Shown: positions 1 through 8,872, numbered from the stretch's first letter. The stretch is DNA of 37,886 bases from Pirellula staleyi DSM 6068 (GCA_945900945.1 CAMDKL010000043.1:1-37886), one strand, 5' to 3'. The notes: generated from the letters alone by a model not told the origin. A program made the numbers and translations.

Positions 1-228
1 GTAGTGGTTACGAAAGTGGAGGCTCCGTCCGCTTCTGTCAACAATGCTGCTGGATTCGACGCTTCTGGCAAAGATCTAAGTATGGAGCAGTCGGCCGCCA
101 ATGTTGGAAAGCCGAATCCGAAGGCCAAAGAGTTGCTTCCAGCCAAATACGGCAGTGCATCGACGACTTCTTTAACTTTTGAAGTCAAGAACACTGGAAA
201 GAATGTTTTCGACATTAAGCTGGAATGA
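1..228 (+). CDS. C-terminal end of a secreted protein (partial)
   Basis: The frame is open from the first base of the window and stops at 226-228, so the start lies upstream. The visible 75 residues are rich in Ala, Ser, Lys and Asn and end in LPAKYGSASTTSLTFEVKN followed by a short tail (FDIKLE). That ending resembles the planctomycete lipoproteins with a carboxypeptidase-regulatory or transthyretin-like fold, which finish with a PxKY-x-T-x-LT-x-EV strand. No catalytic motif is visible. The family call rests on the end motif only. It could instead be another small secreted beta-sandwich protein. Confidence 0.6.
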   Translation, partial: VVVTKVEAPSASVNNAAGFDASGKDLSMEQSAANVGKPNPKAKELLPAKYGSASTTSLTFEVKNTGKNVFDIKLE

Positions 229-549
229 TCAATCCAATTCAGTTTCGACTTTCAACTAACAACCACTAGTTCCCAAGCTTGGCCTGCCCGCTAGCTTCCC
301 ACGCTATTGGACTGGGAGATTCTCAATTGGCAGGGTTCGTACAGATGGACCATGCCTGGGAATATTTCTACTCCCCTCCGACAGGCTTCTGCCGTTTCCA
401 CAAGGTTGGACTGCCGCCTGTGAAAGCGTCGTACTCCTGCAGGATCGGCTTACCAGCAAACCTAGAAGCTACCGTAGCCGCACGCTTCCCATCTACATGT
501 TGACATTGCAGTGGCTCTATTTGCCTTTTTGGTTTGCTGGGCTTGCGTT
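229..549. other. Stretch with no supportable gene
   Basis: About 320 bases between the partial gene and the RHS fragment. The minus strand is open without a stop from about 572 to 368 (roughly 65 codons, containing QEYDAFTGG), but I find no ATG and recognise no family. It may be eroded coding sequence downstream of the RHS fragment. No RNA gene, terminator or clear promoter is visible. Confidence 0.4.
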
Positions 550-903
550 TTAACTTCGGTGGTTGAAGCTATTCCAACGAATAGCTACCCCGGCGAAGGA
601 CGATAATCGCTTGCTCGTACTGTTATAAGCATAAGTCGTAGCATTGCTCCTCGGATCTGTGAACGAGTTGAGCAGTGATGTAGTGCCATCACACCCGTAT
701 GCGTAAACGGGTGCAGATTGTGCGCTGCCACCATCGGGATCAGGAAGCGTCACACTCAAAAGTTTGCCCGAACTATAGGCAAGTGTCGACGAATGGCTGG
801 CAAAGTCGGAAATGGACGTGGCATAACCAGATGTATAGGTAATCGAGTAAGTCCGACTGAAGGGATCGGTGATGGTGGTTAACTGCTTACTGCCGTTAGG
901 CAA
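550..903 (-). pseudogene. RHS/YD-repeat protein fragment
   Basis: The 117-codon frame reads LPNGSKQLTTITDPFSRTYS and continues with SITYTSGY, SSTLAYSSGK and SNATTYAYN. This spacing of T-x-I-T-D-P-F-x-R and TYAYN-type units is typical of RHS/YD-repeat shell proteins, which normally run to more than 1000 residues. Only two or three units are left. There is no ATG at the front; the frame opens at a TTG at the edge of the palindromic repeat at 898-1069, and homology seems to end there. It has no signal peptide, core or toxin domain. I read it as a truncated remnant cut by the repeat. Confidence 0.7.
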
Positions 904-1069
904 CCGGCCAATAAAAACTCACCAACGAACCCACTTCTGGGTGGGACAGTTGGTTCACGCGGAAGTTCCTTGATGACTGCCACGCCTAAAGGTGATTTGA
1001 CGCTTATTTATCTCGCGTGAATCGACTGTCCTACCCAGATTGCCGGTCCTAAGATGTGTAATGTGCGTT
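898..1069. repeat. Palindromic dispersed repeat, copy 1
   Basis: This ~170 bp segment is repeated in direct orientation at 2238-2409 with a constant offset of 1340 bases, many substitutions and no net length change. Inside it, 936-961 and 1014-1040 form an imperfect inverted repeat: GGACAGTTGGTTCACGCG pairs with the complement of CGCGTGAATCGACTGTCC, with two mismatches, and pairing continues into GGGT/ACCC. The loop is about 52 bases. The element could fold into a long hairpin. It has no transposase of its own, so a MITE-like or REP-like passive element fits best. Its left edge is where the RHS fragment ends. Confidence 0.75.
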
Positions 1070-1149
1070 GCTCAACCGTTCAAGGCCAATGGTCATCAAC
1101 GGTTACTTTTTTTAGCCACTGACTTTGCTAATATCGAGGTATTCATCAA

Positions 1150-1317
1150 ATGACGAACGATGACAATGTTGTTCCGCCTGCTGCAAAGAAACCGGACATC
1201 CCAACGCAAATTAAACTAACCGTAGGATGCATCATGATGCTAATCGCCGTACCCTTAGCGCTGTTCATCTTGATCTTTACCATATGCGCGAGCCAACCTC
1301 TCAACTTGCATGGTTGA
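1150..1317 (+). CDS. Small single-pass membrane protein (55 aa), hypothetical
   Basis: An ATG at 1150 opens a 55-codon frame to TGA at 1315-1317. A GAGGT stretch at about 1134-1138 lies about 11 bases upstream of the ATG. The protein has a polar, Pro- and Lys-containing N-terminus (about residues 1-25, TNDDNVVPPAAKKPDIP), then one strongly hydrophobic helix (about residues 27-49, VGCIMMLIAVPLALFILIF) and a short polar end. This is the pattern of a small inner-membrane protein with its N-terminus in the cytoplasm. I recognise no family. It lies with the SDR gene between the two palindromic repeats, 132 bases upstream of the SDR start, and may be carried with it. Confidence 0.5.
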   Translation: MTNDDNVVPPAAKKPDIPTQIKLTVGCIMMLIAVPLALFILIFTICASQPLNLHG

Positions 1318-1449
1318 CGATTCGTCGCACTGCTTTATCTCACCCAGTTGATCTCCGCGGTTAGGGCAGGTAGTCTTCCTGTTTCTTATGTTAGCGATCG
1401 CTTCGTTCGCCGTCCAAATCTGAGCAAAACAAAGGGAGCACAAGGGTAA

Positions 1450-2238
1450 ATGCACTATAGTTTCAAAGGGAAGAATGCATTGGTGACCGGGTCCTCCAAG
1501 GGCATTGGGCGGGCTGTGGCAATCGCGTTGGCACAAGGCGGTGCAAATGTAACGGTGAATTGCAGCGCGAGCCTGGATCAAGCCGAAGAGGTCGCACAGG
1601 AGATTCGCAAGCTTGGCTCTAAAGCATTGGTGGTGGCGTGCGACGTATCGGATCTAGCGGCGGTCGAGGAGTTGGTTCAGCGGACCGTTGCCGCGTTCGG
1701 AAGCCTGGATTTGTTCGTATCCAATGCAGTCTACAGCGATCGGCAATTGCTGGTCGAAGCGGACATGGTTGGCTTTCGTCGCACGATTGAGGTGAGTATG
1801 TGGGGGGCGTTGCACGGCGTTCGAGCGTCGGCTCAGCAAATGATCCAACAAGGCAAGGGTGGAAGCATCACCGTCGTCAGTTCTCCCCATTCGATCATTC
1901 CGTTTCCTACCGCCATGGCCTACAACATGGCCAAAGCAGCGATTGACCATATGGCTAGAACCGCTGCGATCGAGTTGATCCACCATGGAATTCGAGTCAA
2001 CGTCTTTCATCCAGGTTGGATCGATACACCTGGAGAGAGAAAGTTCTTTTCGGAAGACCAGCTTGCCGACGGCGCCCAACAAATACCAATGAAGCGTCTG
2101 GGGACTTCGGAAGAGATGGCGCATGGTATCTGCTTTACGCTGAGCGAAGAAGCCTCGTACATGACCGGAACGACTTTGACGATGGACGGTGGTGTAGGGT
2201 TGCCTTGGTGGTCCAAACGGACCGAGGGTAAACAGTAA
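1450..2238 (+). CDS. SDR-family oxidoreductase (classical)
   Basis: A 262-residue short-chain dehydrogenase, the usual length for classical SDRs. The nucleotide-binding TGSSKGIG is at residues 13-20 and D65-V66 follows the third strand. Catalytic S145, Y158 and K162 (YNMAK) are present, and the C-terminus has the MDGG motif seen in FabG/glucose-dehydrogenase-like members. The structural NNAG motif is replaced by S91-N92-A93-V94, which is unusual but keeps the central Asn-Ala. AAGGG lies just before the ATG and supports this start. The expected role is NAD(P)-dependent oxidation or reduction of a sugar, polyol or keto group in the cytoplasm; the substrate cannot be read. The stop codon abuts the second palindromic repeat. 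Confidence 0.9.
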   Translation: MHYSFKGKNALVTGSSKGIGRAVAIALAQGGANVTVNCSASLDQAEEVAQEIRKLGSKALVVACDVSDLAAVEELVQRTVAAFGSLDLFVSNAVYSDRQLLVEADMVGFRRTIEVSMWGALHGVRASAQQMIQQGKGGSITVVSSPHSIIPFPTAMAYNMAKAAIDHMARTAAIELIHHGIRVNVFHPGWIDTPGERKFFSEDQLADGAQQIPMKRLGTSEEMAHGICFTLSEEASYMTGTTLTMDGGVGLPWWSKRTEGKQ

Positions 2239-2409
2239 GGCAACCGGCCAATAAAAACGTACCAACGAACCCACTTCTGGGGTGGACAGTCGGTTCACGC
2301 GGAAGTTCCGTGATGGTTGCCATGCATAAGGATGATTTGACGCATAGTCATTTCGCGTGAATCGACTGTCCTACCCAGATTGCCAATCCTACCATGTGTT
2401 ATGCGCGTG
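2238..2409. repeat. Palindromic dispersed repeat, copy 2
   Basis: Second copy of the element at 898-1069, beginning at the last base of the SDR stop codon. The inverted-repeat arms are at about 2276-2301 and 2354-2380. Here GGACAGTCGGTTCACGCG pairs with the complement of CGCGTGAATCGACTGTCC with one mismatch. The right end runs directly into the cut C-terminus of the transposase fragment on the minus strand, whose last residues are encoded by the repeat. The hairpin could also act as a terminator for the SDR. Confidence 0.75.
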
Positions 2410-2733
2410 TAACTGAGTGCCGTTCCAGTGTCTCTCGAGTGCACTCCAACATCGTTCGATTCGGTTGTATTTGCTGTGATACGGTGGATAGTAAACCAGC
2501 CGAATCTCTAAGCCTGACCAATCACTGAACTCAACGATACGTTCCATCCATGGAAAAAAGTCCTCCTTGAAAAACGGATTCAGAATAAATTGAGCCTGAC
2601 ATATCCTGGCTTTTTCACAAAGAGCAATATTCATCGATTCTCGATCTGGTTCTCCCTCCAAGAGAAGTTGCAGATTCCACAGCAGCGACTGAACGCCTTC
2701 ACCGGCGGCTTTTCTTAGCGGATTCTTGCACAT
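2389..2733 (-). pseudogene. ISAzo13-like transposase fragment
   Basis: The part from about residue 62 reads WMERIVEFSDWSGLEIRL, then YYPPYHSKYNRIERCW and SALERHWNG. That is the C-terminal DDE region of ISAzo13-family transposases (YYPPYHSKYNPIERCW consensus, including the last catalytic Glu). A full transposase is about 400 residues; here roughly the last 50-60 recognisable residues remain. The residues before position 60 do not match the family well, which suggests a frameshift or rearrangement. The family sequence stops at HWNGT, where palindromic repeat copy 2 begins. It cannot be active. Confidence 0.8.
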
Positions 2734-3308
2734 GCACGTATCATCTGTGGCATTGTCGGCAGCGTACCGAAAAGGCAGTTGGCAATGTCGCTAGCCCCCG
2801 GCACTTCCTGTTGTTTCGAGTCAATGGTGAGGGTCAAATTGCAGTTGGTCGCGTCTTGCACGACAGCATGGATCTCGTCTCAAATCTGCCGGATGTGTAT
2901 TTGGCATAGACTGCCTTTAAAGCTTAAGTTTAATGACCAGAAGCGAGACGAGTGCACCAACCTAAACAGGTGGCTGCAACCGCTCGCGACTGGCCAAGCA
3001 GTTTCAACCACGTTCATTATTTTTCCGCCCAGATCAGGAGTTCTGACCCTTTAGTCCATCAATCTCGAAGCTAAACACGAACACCGATTCCTCTACTTAC
3101 GCTGAGCCAAAACATGATTTGTAGGAGGCGTTCCACGTTTTAATCGCGGATCGAGTGAAAAAGATGGATAGTAATACCAATGCAGTAACTTTCGACACCA
3201 ATCCGAGCCGAGCTTGCCACCGCAGTTGTGAAGTTGGTTAGAATGTACGCTCGAATCGCTGCGCTATGCGGTCTTAAGCCACTCCAAGTTGGAACCGAAT
3301 TCCTCCCT
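2734..3308. other. Long stretch with no supportable gene
   Basis: About 575 bases between the transposase fragment and the haem-binding dehydrogenase. The minus strand has a frame of about 54 codons at 2716-2877 containing VVQDATNCNLTLTIDSKQQ, without a recognised family; it may be further debris. Plus-strand frames here have no domain signs. The upstream region of the dehydrogenase should lie here, but I cannot point to a promoter. Confidence 0.4.
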
Positions 3309-6308
3309 ATGCCTACCCTTTCTGCACACACTTTGCACGCGTCTGTTTTTAACTTGATTGTGCTATTAGGCTGCGTGTTAGCAATGCTGTTGCCAATAAC
3401 CGCACATTGCCAAAGCGACTTTCCGCCTGTCTTTAATACGGAAGCTGCGGGGCAACATCCACCGATGGCAGCAGAAATGGTCAAACGGATTGAATTGCCA
3501 GCAGGATTCAACGCGACTTTGTTCGCAGGCGATCCGGATGTGCAGCAACCTATCTGCATGGACTTTGATGACCGTGGACGACTATGGGTGGCGGAAAACT
3601 ATACCTACAGCGGAGGACCCTACGAAACCAAACTTCGCGACCGGGTTGTGATCCTCGAAGACACGGATTTCGATGGCAAGCATGACAGTCGCAAGATTTT
3701 TTGGGACAAAGGATTCATGCTGACCAGCTTGACTTGGGGGTTTGGCGGTCTATGGATTCTCCATGACGGAACACTCTCGTTTATTCCTGACAAAAACGGG
3801 GACGACATTCCCGATAGCGAACCGATAGTGATGCTAGATGGTTGGAGCAAGGAGTGCGGGCATAATTTTGTAAGTGGATTGATTTGGGGCCCGGATGGTT
3901 GGCTTTATGGTCGTCATGGCATCGTCGACACTTCGTATCCAGGAGTGCCAGGTATACCGCAAGCAGAACGTCCGGCCATGAATTGCGGTGTATGGCGATA
4001 CCATCCAACAAAGGCACTGGTCGAGGTCGTTTGTAGTGGCACGACGAACCCTTGGGGCTTAGATTACAACTCCAATGGCCAGTTCTTTATGACCAACAAT
4101 GTACAAGGGCATTTGTGGCATGCGATGCCTGGCGCGCACTTCAAGCGGATGTATGGCCAGGACTTCAATCCACATCTCTATGAGTTGATGGACATGACCG
4201 CAGATCACTACCATTGGGACGTGAATCGCAAGTGGAATGAAAGTCGAGATGGAGTTGCGAACGACTTGGGTGGTGGCCACTCGCACGTCGGTGGATTGAT
4301 CTATCAGGGCAGTAATTTCCCGGAGGAGTATCGCGGCAAAATTTTCATGTGCAATACGCACGGCCGACGACTGAACGTAAACCGTCTAGAGCGCTCCGGT
4401 AGCGGTTTCGTGGGAAAGCGTGAACCTGATTTCATGTTGGTAAAAAATCCGTGGTTCCGCGGCGTCGACATCAAGGCTGGTCCGGACGGCGCAATCTTCG
4501 TTGCGGATTGGTCAGACAACGGCGAGTGCCACGATCACGATGGAGTTCATCGAACCAGCGGGCGAATCTATAAAATTGCTTACGGGACCCCAAAACCCTT
4601 CAAGCCCCTTGAGCCGCTCGTCGAACAGGATTCGAAAACCTTACTTGGTCTTGCGACCGGTAAAGACGCATGGTTTGCGAGGCATGCAACACGCATCCTT
4701 CAGGAAAGGCAGCAAGTTGGTTCGCAGTTGTCGGAAGCAGCGCGTGGGGCAGATGGAAAGGAACTGCCAATATTGCTTAAAGAGGCACTTGGAATTCACA
4801 GTCACGATTCGCTGCAGCGATGGCTGGCTACTACGGATCTTGAACAACTCGAACAAGCCGTTCACCTTTCGGCATCCGATGCACCGCGACGCGTGGCTTT
4901 GTTTCCTGAGTTGATTCAGTTGACAAAGCAAAAGCCGGCACAGAATATCCTGTTGGCGTTAGTCTCAGTTTTGAGACAATTCGAAGCTCCGCAACGACTG
5001 GAATTGGCGATGGCAATTCTAAGCGAGCCGGAAAACGCCAGGGCGATCGCCGCAGATCACAACTTGACGTTGATGACCTGGTACGGCATTGAGCCTGTCG
5101 TCAAGAGCGTAGACCAAGTCAGGATTTTGAAAGCAGTTCCTAAGTTGCAGCAGTTTGCGGTCCGTCGTCTGTCATACGAAATCAATAAAGAGACATCGTT
5201 AGGGAGCGACATCTTGAGAATGATAGGTAGCATGGTTGGCAGCGGCGAGGAGTCCTCGGCCGCAAGCCTTTTGGCTTCGTTCCGAATGGGACTCGCTGGT
5301 CGAGCTCGAGTGGATGCGCCCAAGGATTGGGCGATGATCGAGAGACAACTACGAGCCTCGAAAAACGCGGATATCACTTTGGCCGTGGATGCTCTGGGAG
5401 TTTTGTTTGGCGATGGAGCAGCATTAGCCGACTTACGCGAACTCGCAGGCAATGCCAATGCGGACTCCATCTCCAGAGAAGAGGCAATCGCAGCTTTGGC
5501 GCAGTCCAAGGATGCCGACTCCGTCTCGATCTTTTTCAATTTGCTGGGCGATCGAGCCGTCGCCGACGCTGCGATTCGGGCACTAGCCAACTTCAATCAC
5601 CCAGATACCGCTAAGCAACTGATAAAAAAGCTCAACGCTTTCAAAGATGGCAATCGCAACCTAGCGTTGGATACGCTCTCGAGCCGCGAATCGTATGCTT
5701 TGCAATTGATTGCTGAAATCGATGCTGGTCGCGTCGATGCGCGCGAATTGAGTGCGGCCCAGGTACGTCAATTACTAGCGATTGGCAATCAACGCATTCG
5801 CGAGGTCTTGGAAGCGAAATGGGGAGTCATTGAAGAAACACCTGAGGCAAAAATCGCAACGATCGAGCGATGGAAGAATCAGCTTACCCGCGATGCACTC
5901 TCTCAAGCCAACGTAGAGAATGGCTCCCTTCTATTCAAGAAATCGTGCGCGACCTGCCACAAACTGTACGGCGATGGACAAGCGACTGGCCCTGACTTGA
6001 CTGGAACGAATCGAACCGATATCGACTATCTTCTAATGAACATCGTTGACCCAAGTTCTGTTGTTCCCAAGCAATTCACGACGTCGATTATCGCTTTAAA
6101 CGATGGCCGTGTTATTACGGGTGTCATTGTCGGCAAGACGGAAAAGGCGATCACCGTGCAAACCGACAAGGAGCTGATCTCGATTGCCGTGGAAGATGTT
6201 GAGCAGACTCGAAATTCCCGAAAATCTCTTATGCCCGACGGTATGTTGGATGTTCTAACCGCGGAGCAAGTTCGCGATTTATTCGCTTTCATGATGCATC
6301 GCAAATAG
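3309..6308 (+). CDS. PVC-type membrane-bound dehydrogenase with CxxCH haem site
   Basis: A 999-residue secreted protein of the family expanded in planctomycetes and verrucomicrobia. Signal peptide about 1-36 (hydrophobic VFNLIVLLGCVLAMLLPI, then AHCQS). Next is an NHL/glucose-sorbosone-dehydrogenase-like beta-propeller (about 50-440) with typical segments MDFDDRGRLWVAEN, LIWGPDGWLYGRHG, GGGHSHVGGLIYQG and IKAGPDGAIFVADWSDNGECHDHDGVHRTSGRIYKI. An alpha-helical HEAT-like region follows (about 470-860). The end is a cytochrome-c-like domain with C880-A-T-C883-H884 and a GPDLTG strand. The substrate of this family is generally unknown; oxidation of sugars or similar compounds in the periplasm is inferred. 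An in-frame upstream ATG at 3228 would add 27 residues but would bury the signal peptide, so I chose 3309. No Shine-Dalgarno is visible. It ends 2 bases from the end of the convergent SDR gene. Confidence 0.9.
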   Translation: MPTLSAHTLHASVFNLIVLLGCVLAMLLPITAHCQSDFPPVFNTEAAGQHPPMAAEMVKRIELPAGFNATLFAGDPDVQQPICMDFDDRGRLWVAENYTYSGGPYETKLRDRVVILEDTDFDGKHDSRKIFWDKGFMLTSLTWGFGGLWILHDGTLSFIPDKNGDDIPDSEPIVMLDGWSKECGHNFVSGLIWGPDGWLYGRHGIVDTSYPGVPGIPQAERPAMNCGVWRYHPTKALVEVVCSGTTNPWGLDYNSNGQFFMTNNVQGHLWHAMPGAHFKRMYGQDFNPHLYELMDMTADHYHWDVNRKWNESRDGVANDLGGGHSHVGGLIYQGSNFPEEYRGKIFMCNTHGRRLNVNRLERSGSGFVGKREPDFMLVKNPWFRGVDIKAGPDGAIFVADWSDNGECHDHDGVHRTSGRIYKIAYGTPKPFKPLEPLVEQDSKTLLGLATGKDAWFARHATRILQERQQVGSQLSEAARGADGKELPILLKEALGIHSHDSLQRWLATTDLEQLEQAVHLSASDAPRRVALFPELIQLTKQKPAQNILLALVSVLRQFEAPQRLELAMAILSEPENARAIAADHNLTLMTWYGIEPVVKSVDQVRILKAVPKLQQFAVRRLSYEINKETSLGSDILRMIGSMVGSGEESSAASLLASFRMGLAGRARVDAPKDWAMIERQLRASKNADITLAVDALGVLFGDGAALADLRELAGNANADSISREEAIAALAQSKDADSVSIFFNLLGDRAVADAAIRALANFNHPDTAKQLIKKLNAFKDGNRNLALDTLSSRESYALQLIAEIDAGRVDARELSAAQVRQLLAIGNQRIREVLEAKWGVIEETPEAKIATIERWKNQLTRDALSQANVENGSLLFKKSCATCHKLYGDGQATGPDLTGTNRTDIDYLLMNIVDPSSVVPKQFTTSIIALNDGRVITGVIVGKTEKAITVQTDKELISIAVEDVEQTRNSRKSLMPDGMLDVLTAEQVRDLFAFMMHRK

Positions 6309-6310
6309 CA

Positions 6311-7096
6311 CTAGGCAAATCGACCTAAGATTCGGTCGGTGAGTCGTGGAAAAAGACGGCCCGCCCATACGAGGGATTTTCCGCCAAGGCTCAATATCAT
6401 TTCTCTTTTCGACCGAACCAGTGCGGAGATTGCGAGTTGTGCAACTCGTTCCGGCAACATGCTCCCGACCGATGTGCTTTTTTCTTCGGCTTTAGTATCT
6501 ACGAGCGCATCGAGAAACTCGCTGCGGGTCGTGCTGGGACTCAACATGAGCACTTCGATCCTCGGCGCTGCCAGCTCCACTCGCAAGGACTCGGCCCAGC
6601 CACGCATGGCGAACTTGGCCGCGCAGTACTCGCTTTTGTTTGGAACGGCGCGATGCGATAGAACGGAACCAATGTTGAGGATGGCTGGCTTGCGACCGCG
6701 TTCCAATAGCGGCAAACACAACCGAGTCAGTTCAACGGGAGCAAAGAAATCGATCTCCATAACCCGCCTCAGTCGATCACTCGAGGCACCGTCGAATCGG
6801 CCAATGGCTCCGGCCCCTGCGTTGTTGATTAATACATCCAGCGCGTTCCACTGCGATGTCGCTTGATCAACGATCTGTTGTCGATGCGGTATGTTGGTCA
6901 AGTCCCCTTCCAAAATTGTGATTTTGCCAGGCATAGACTTGCAAAGATCTTGGAGTGCATGCAATCGTTCTATACGTCGAGCGGTAGCGAGCACGTGCGA
7001 GCCGCGCTGGCAAAGTTGAATTGCCAATGCCCGACCGATCCCGCTTGATGCGCCGGTCACAATGATCCTCGCATCCTTTAGATTCCGACGAGCCAT
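6311..7096 (-). CDS. SDR-family oxidoreductase
   Basis: 261 residues, a classical SDR with every motif: TGASSGIG (14-21), D65-L66, NNAG (91-94), S144, Y157 and K161. R40-R41 after the second strand suggest NADPH preference. The C-terminal part (about 210-261, containing ILSLGGKSLVWAGRLFPRL) is hydrophobic and basic, as in SDRs that lie against membranes, such as the DltE/short-chain acyl reductase type. The substrate is unknown. The start ATG is 3 bases after the hflX stop on the same strand, so the two are surely cotranscribed and probably translationally coupled. Its end lies 2 bases from the convergent dehydrogenase, leaving no room for a terminator between them. Confidence 0.92.
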   Translation of the reverse strand: MARRNLKDARIIVTGASSGIGRALAIQLCQRGSHVLATARRIERLHALQDLCKSMPGKITILEGDLTNIPHRQQIVDQATSQWNALDVLINNAGAGAIGRFDGASSDRLRRVMEIDFFAPVELTRLCLPLLERGRKPAILNIGSVLSHRAVPNKSEYCAAKFAMRGWAESLRVELAAPRIEVLMLSPSTTRSEFLDALVDTKAEEKSTSVGSMLPERVAQLAISALVRSKREMILSLGGKSLVWAGRLFPRLTDRILGRFA

Positions 7097-7099
7097 TTG

Positions 7100-8566
7100 C
7101 TATGCAACTTCGCCGATCTCGCCAGTTGCATTACCACCCGCAAGCGAGTCGCGAGTTGCATGGGCGGTGACATCGTTTGGCAACGGTGGTAGGAATGTTG
7201 CGTCGTTAGGCATGTTCTTTTCCGCAGCGACCGGAATTTTGCCTGAGATGATTCGGATGTCAGATCCATGGCCGGCCAATTTTCCAGCAGCACTACTGGG
7301 CATTCGGCAGTGGACCAGAGCATGGTCATCGTTGTATTGCTTGGACATGATCTCAGCCACACTCGCTAGCCACGCCATGGTTTTTCCATCTTCCAAGGGC
7401 AACCGAACCTCGAGTTCAACAAAATTCTTCGTCAGCGCATCGCTCACAGCCATGGAGAGTTTTTGGATACCGAGCCCGCTATGCGCCGAGATTGGGATCG
7501 AGTTCGGGTACCGATCTTGAATCGATTTAATGCGTTCGGTCGCTCCTTCGCAGTCCACTTTATTGAGGACCAATAGCGTTTCTTTTTCGTCGATTCCAAT
7601 TTCGTGAAGCACTTTATAGACGGCTGAAATCTGTTGCAGCACGGCTGGATTGCTGGCATCCGCGACGTGTAGCAAGAGGTCGGCGTGGCGAGTTTCTTCG
7701 AGAGTAGCACGAAAACTAGCGATGAGACGGTGTGGTAGATCACGAATGAAACCGACCGTATCGCTAAGCAAGATCGGGCCCCAGCCAGGCAACATCCATT
7801 TGCGAGTTCGCGTGTCGAGCGTAGCAAAGAGTCGATCGACCGCTTCGACGTCAGCGTTGGTGAGCACATTCATCAATGTGCTCTTGCCAGCATTGGTGTA
7901 GCCAGCCAAGGAAACGCTGAACGTGTCGCTGCGCGATGCTACCTCGCGGGCTTTGCGTTTCTCGACTTTTTCCAATTCTGCCTTTAGGTCTTGGACACGT
8001 TTCTCAGCCAGGCGCCTGTCCACTTCTAATTGCTTTTCGCCTGGCCCACGCATTCCAACACCCATCGACTGACGCGACAGGTGGGTCCACATACGCTTCA
8101 GTCGCGGTAGCGAGTATTCAAGCTGAGCCAATTCGACCGCCAAGCGAGCTTCGTGTGTCTGGGCTTTCGAAGCAAAGATATCGAGGATCAGTTCAGACCG
8201 ATCGATGACCTTGATGTTAAGGGCTTTTTCGAGGTTTCGCGTTTGGGAAGGGTTGAGGTCATTGTCGAATAGAACGACATCCGCATCCTGCATTTCGATG
8301 AGGCCAAGCAGTTCCGTTACCTTGCCCTTGCCTAGATAGGTCGTTTGGTCAGGGTGCTCTCGACGTTGGATAACGCTGCCTACCACCGTTGTACCGGCGG
8401 TCTTCGCTAAACCCTTGAGTTCATCAAATGGGTCCTCGGCTGCGATGTCTTTTGGCAAGATCAAGCGGGCCAAAATACTGCGTTCGCTTGTCAAACCGTC
8501 CGAGCGATCATGCGTATGCAAAGGGATGCTTACTCCTGCAAATGGGGTGGTATCAGTGACTGCCAT
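7100..8566 (-). CDS. hflX: GTPase HflX
   Basis: HflX is a ribosome-associated GTPase that splits stalled or stress-inactivated 70S ribosomes. The 488-residue form has the HflX N-terminal domain (TYLGKGKVTEL, FDNDLNPSQTRNLE), the helical linker with GVGMRGPGEKQLEVDRR, and a complete G domain: G1 GYTNAGKST (about 221-229), switch region ATLDTRTRKW, G3 DTVGF (about 268), G4 NKVD (about 333) and G5 SAHSGLG. A C-terminal extension rich in Pro, Asn and Ala follows (about 450-488). I start at ATG 8566 (MAVTDTTPF); starts at 8611 and 8704 are in frame but precede the conserved part. The downstream SDR is 3 bases away. The divergent neighbour is the His-rich lipoprotein. Confidence 0.93.
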   Translation of the reverse strand: MAVTDTTPFAGVSIPLHTHDRSDGLTSERSILARLILPKDIAAEDPFDELKGLAKTAGTTVVGSVIQRREHPDQTTYLGKGKVTELLGLIEMQDADVVLFDNDLNPSQTRNLEKALNIKVIDRSELILDIFASKAQTHEARLAVELAQLEYSLPRLKRMWTHLSRQSMGVGMRGPGEKQLEVDRRLAEKRVQDLKAELEKVEKRKAREVASRSDTFSVSLAGYTNAGKSTLMNVLTNADVEAVDRLFATLDTRTRKWMLPGWGPILLSDTVGFIRDLPHRLIASFRATLEETRHADLLLHVADASNPAVLQQISAVYKVLHEIGIDEKETLLVLNKVDCEGATERIKSIQDRYPNSIPISAHSGLGIQKLSMAVSDALTKNFVELEVRLPLEDGKTMAWLASVAEIMSKQYNDDHALVHCRMPSSAAGKLAGHGSDIRIISGKIPVAAEKNMPNDATFLPPLPNDVTAHATRDSLAGGNATGEIGEVA

Positions 8567-8872
8567 CGAATGCTTGGCATGGATCGTTAAAGTATAGCGA
8601 CTGAGGGCCATCCGGCGTAAAAAAAGTATCTCAAGGCCGTGATGAGGAGGAGCGTTCGGAAACGAAGAGGACGATAAAAGCAAATTTTCAGCCGGATTCC
8701 CCACTTTCCAGCCGTTTTGTTATGTCAGCGGTTCTGCTCAGTCGGCCTTTTTCCTGCTGTTTGGACACTTCCTGTGTCGATGGGTTCGCCAACTTCGGCT
8801 TGCAAGCTCGGAAATATTGATTTCCAATTCAATTTAGTGTTTCCAAATTCATGTCACCAACGGAGTCAGTGT

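Noticed and set aside
279-503. 74-codon plus-strand ORF
   Set aside because: No ribosome site, no protein-like motif, and flanked by gene debris.
895-1069. GTTAGGC next to a palindrome, like an integron attC core site
   Set aside because: The core-like heptamer lies before the palindrome rather than at its 3' end, the second copy has GTAAGGC, no matching RYYYAAC is placed correctly, and no integrase is present. I keep the repeat as a passive palindromic element.
1654-2298. 214-codon minus-strand frame across the SDR
   Set aside because: It is the antisense shadow of the SDR and repeat copy 2, with no domain signs and His/Arg-rich composition.
2779-3054. 91-codon plus-strand ORF
   Set aside because: No family signs, Cys/Trp-rich, in a region of transposase debris; I treat it as chance.
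8615-8640. AAAAAGTATCT shared with about 29266-29285
   Set aside because: The match is short and the flanks differ; likely chance, though both lie upstream of genes.
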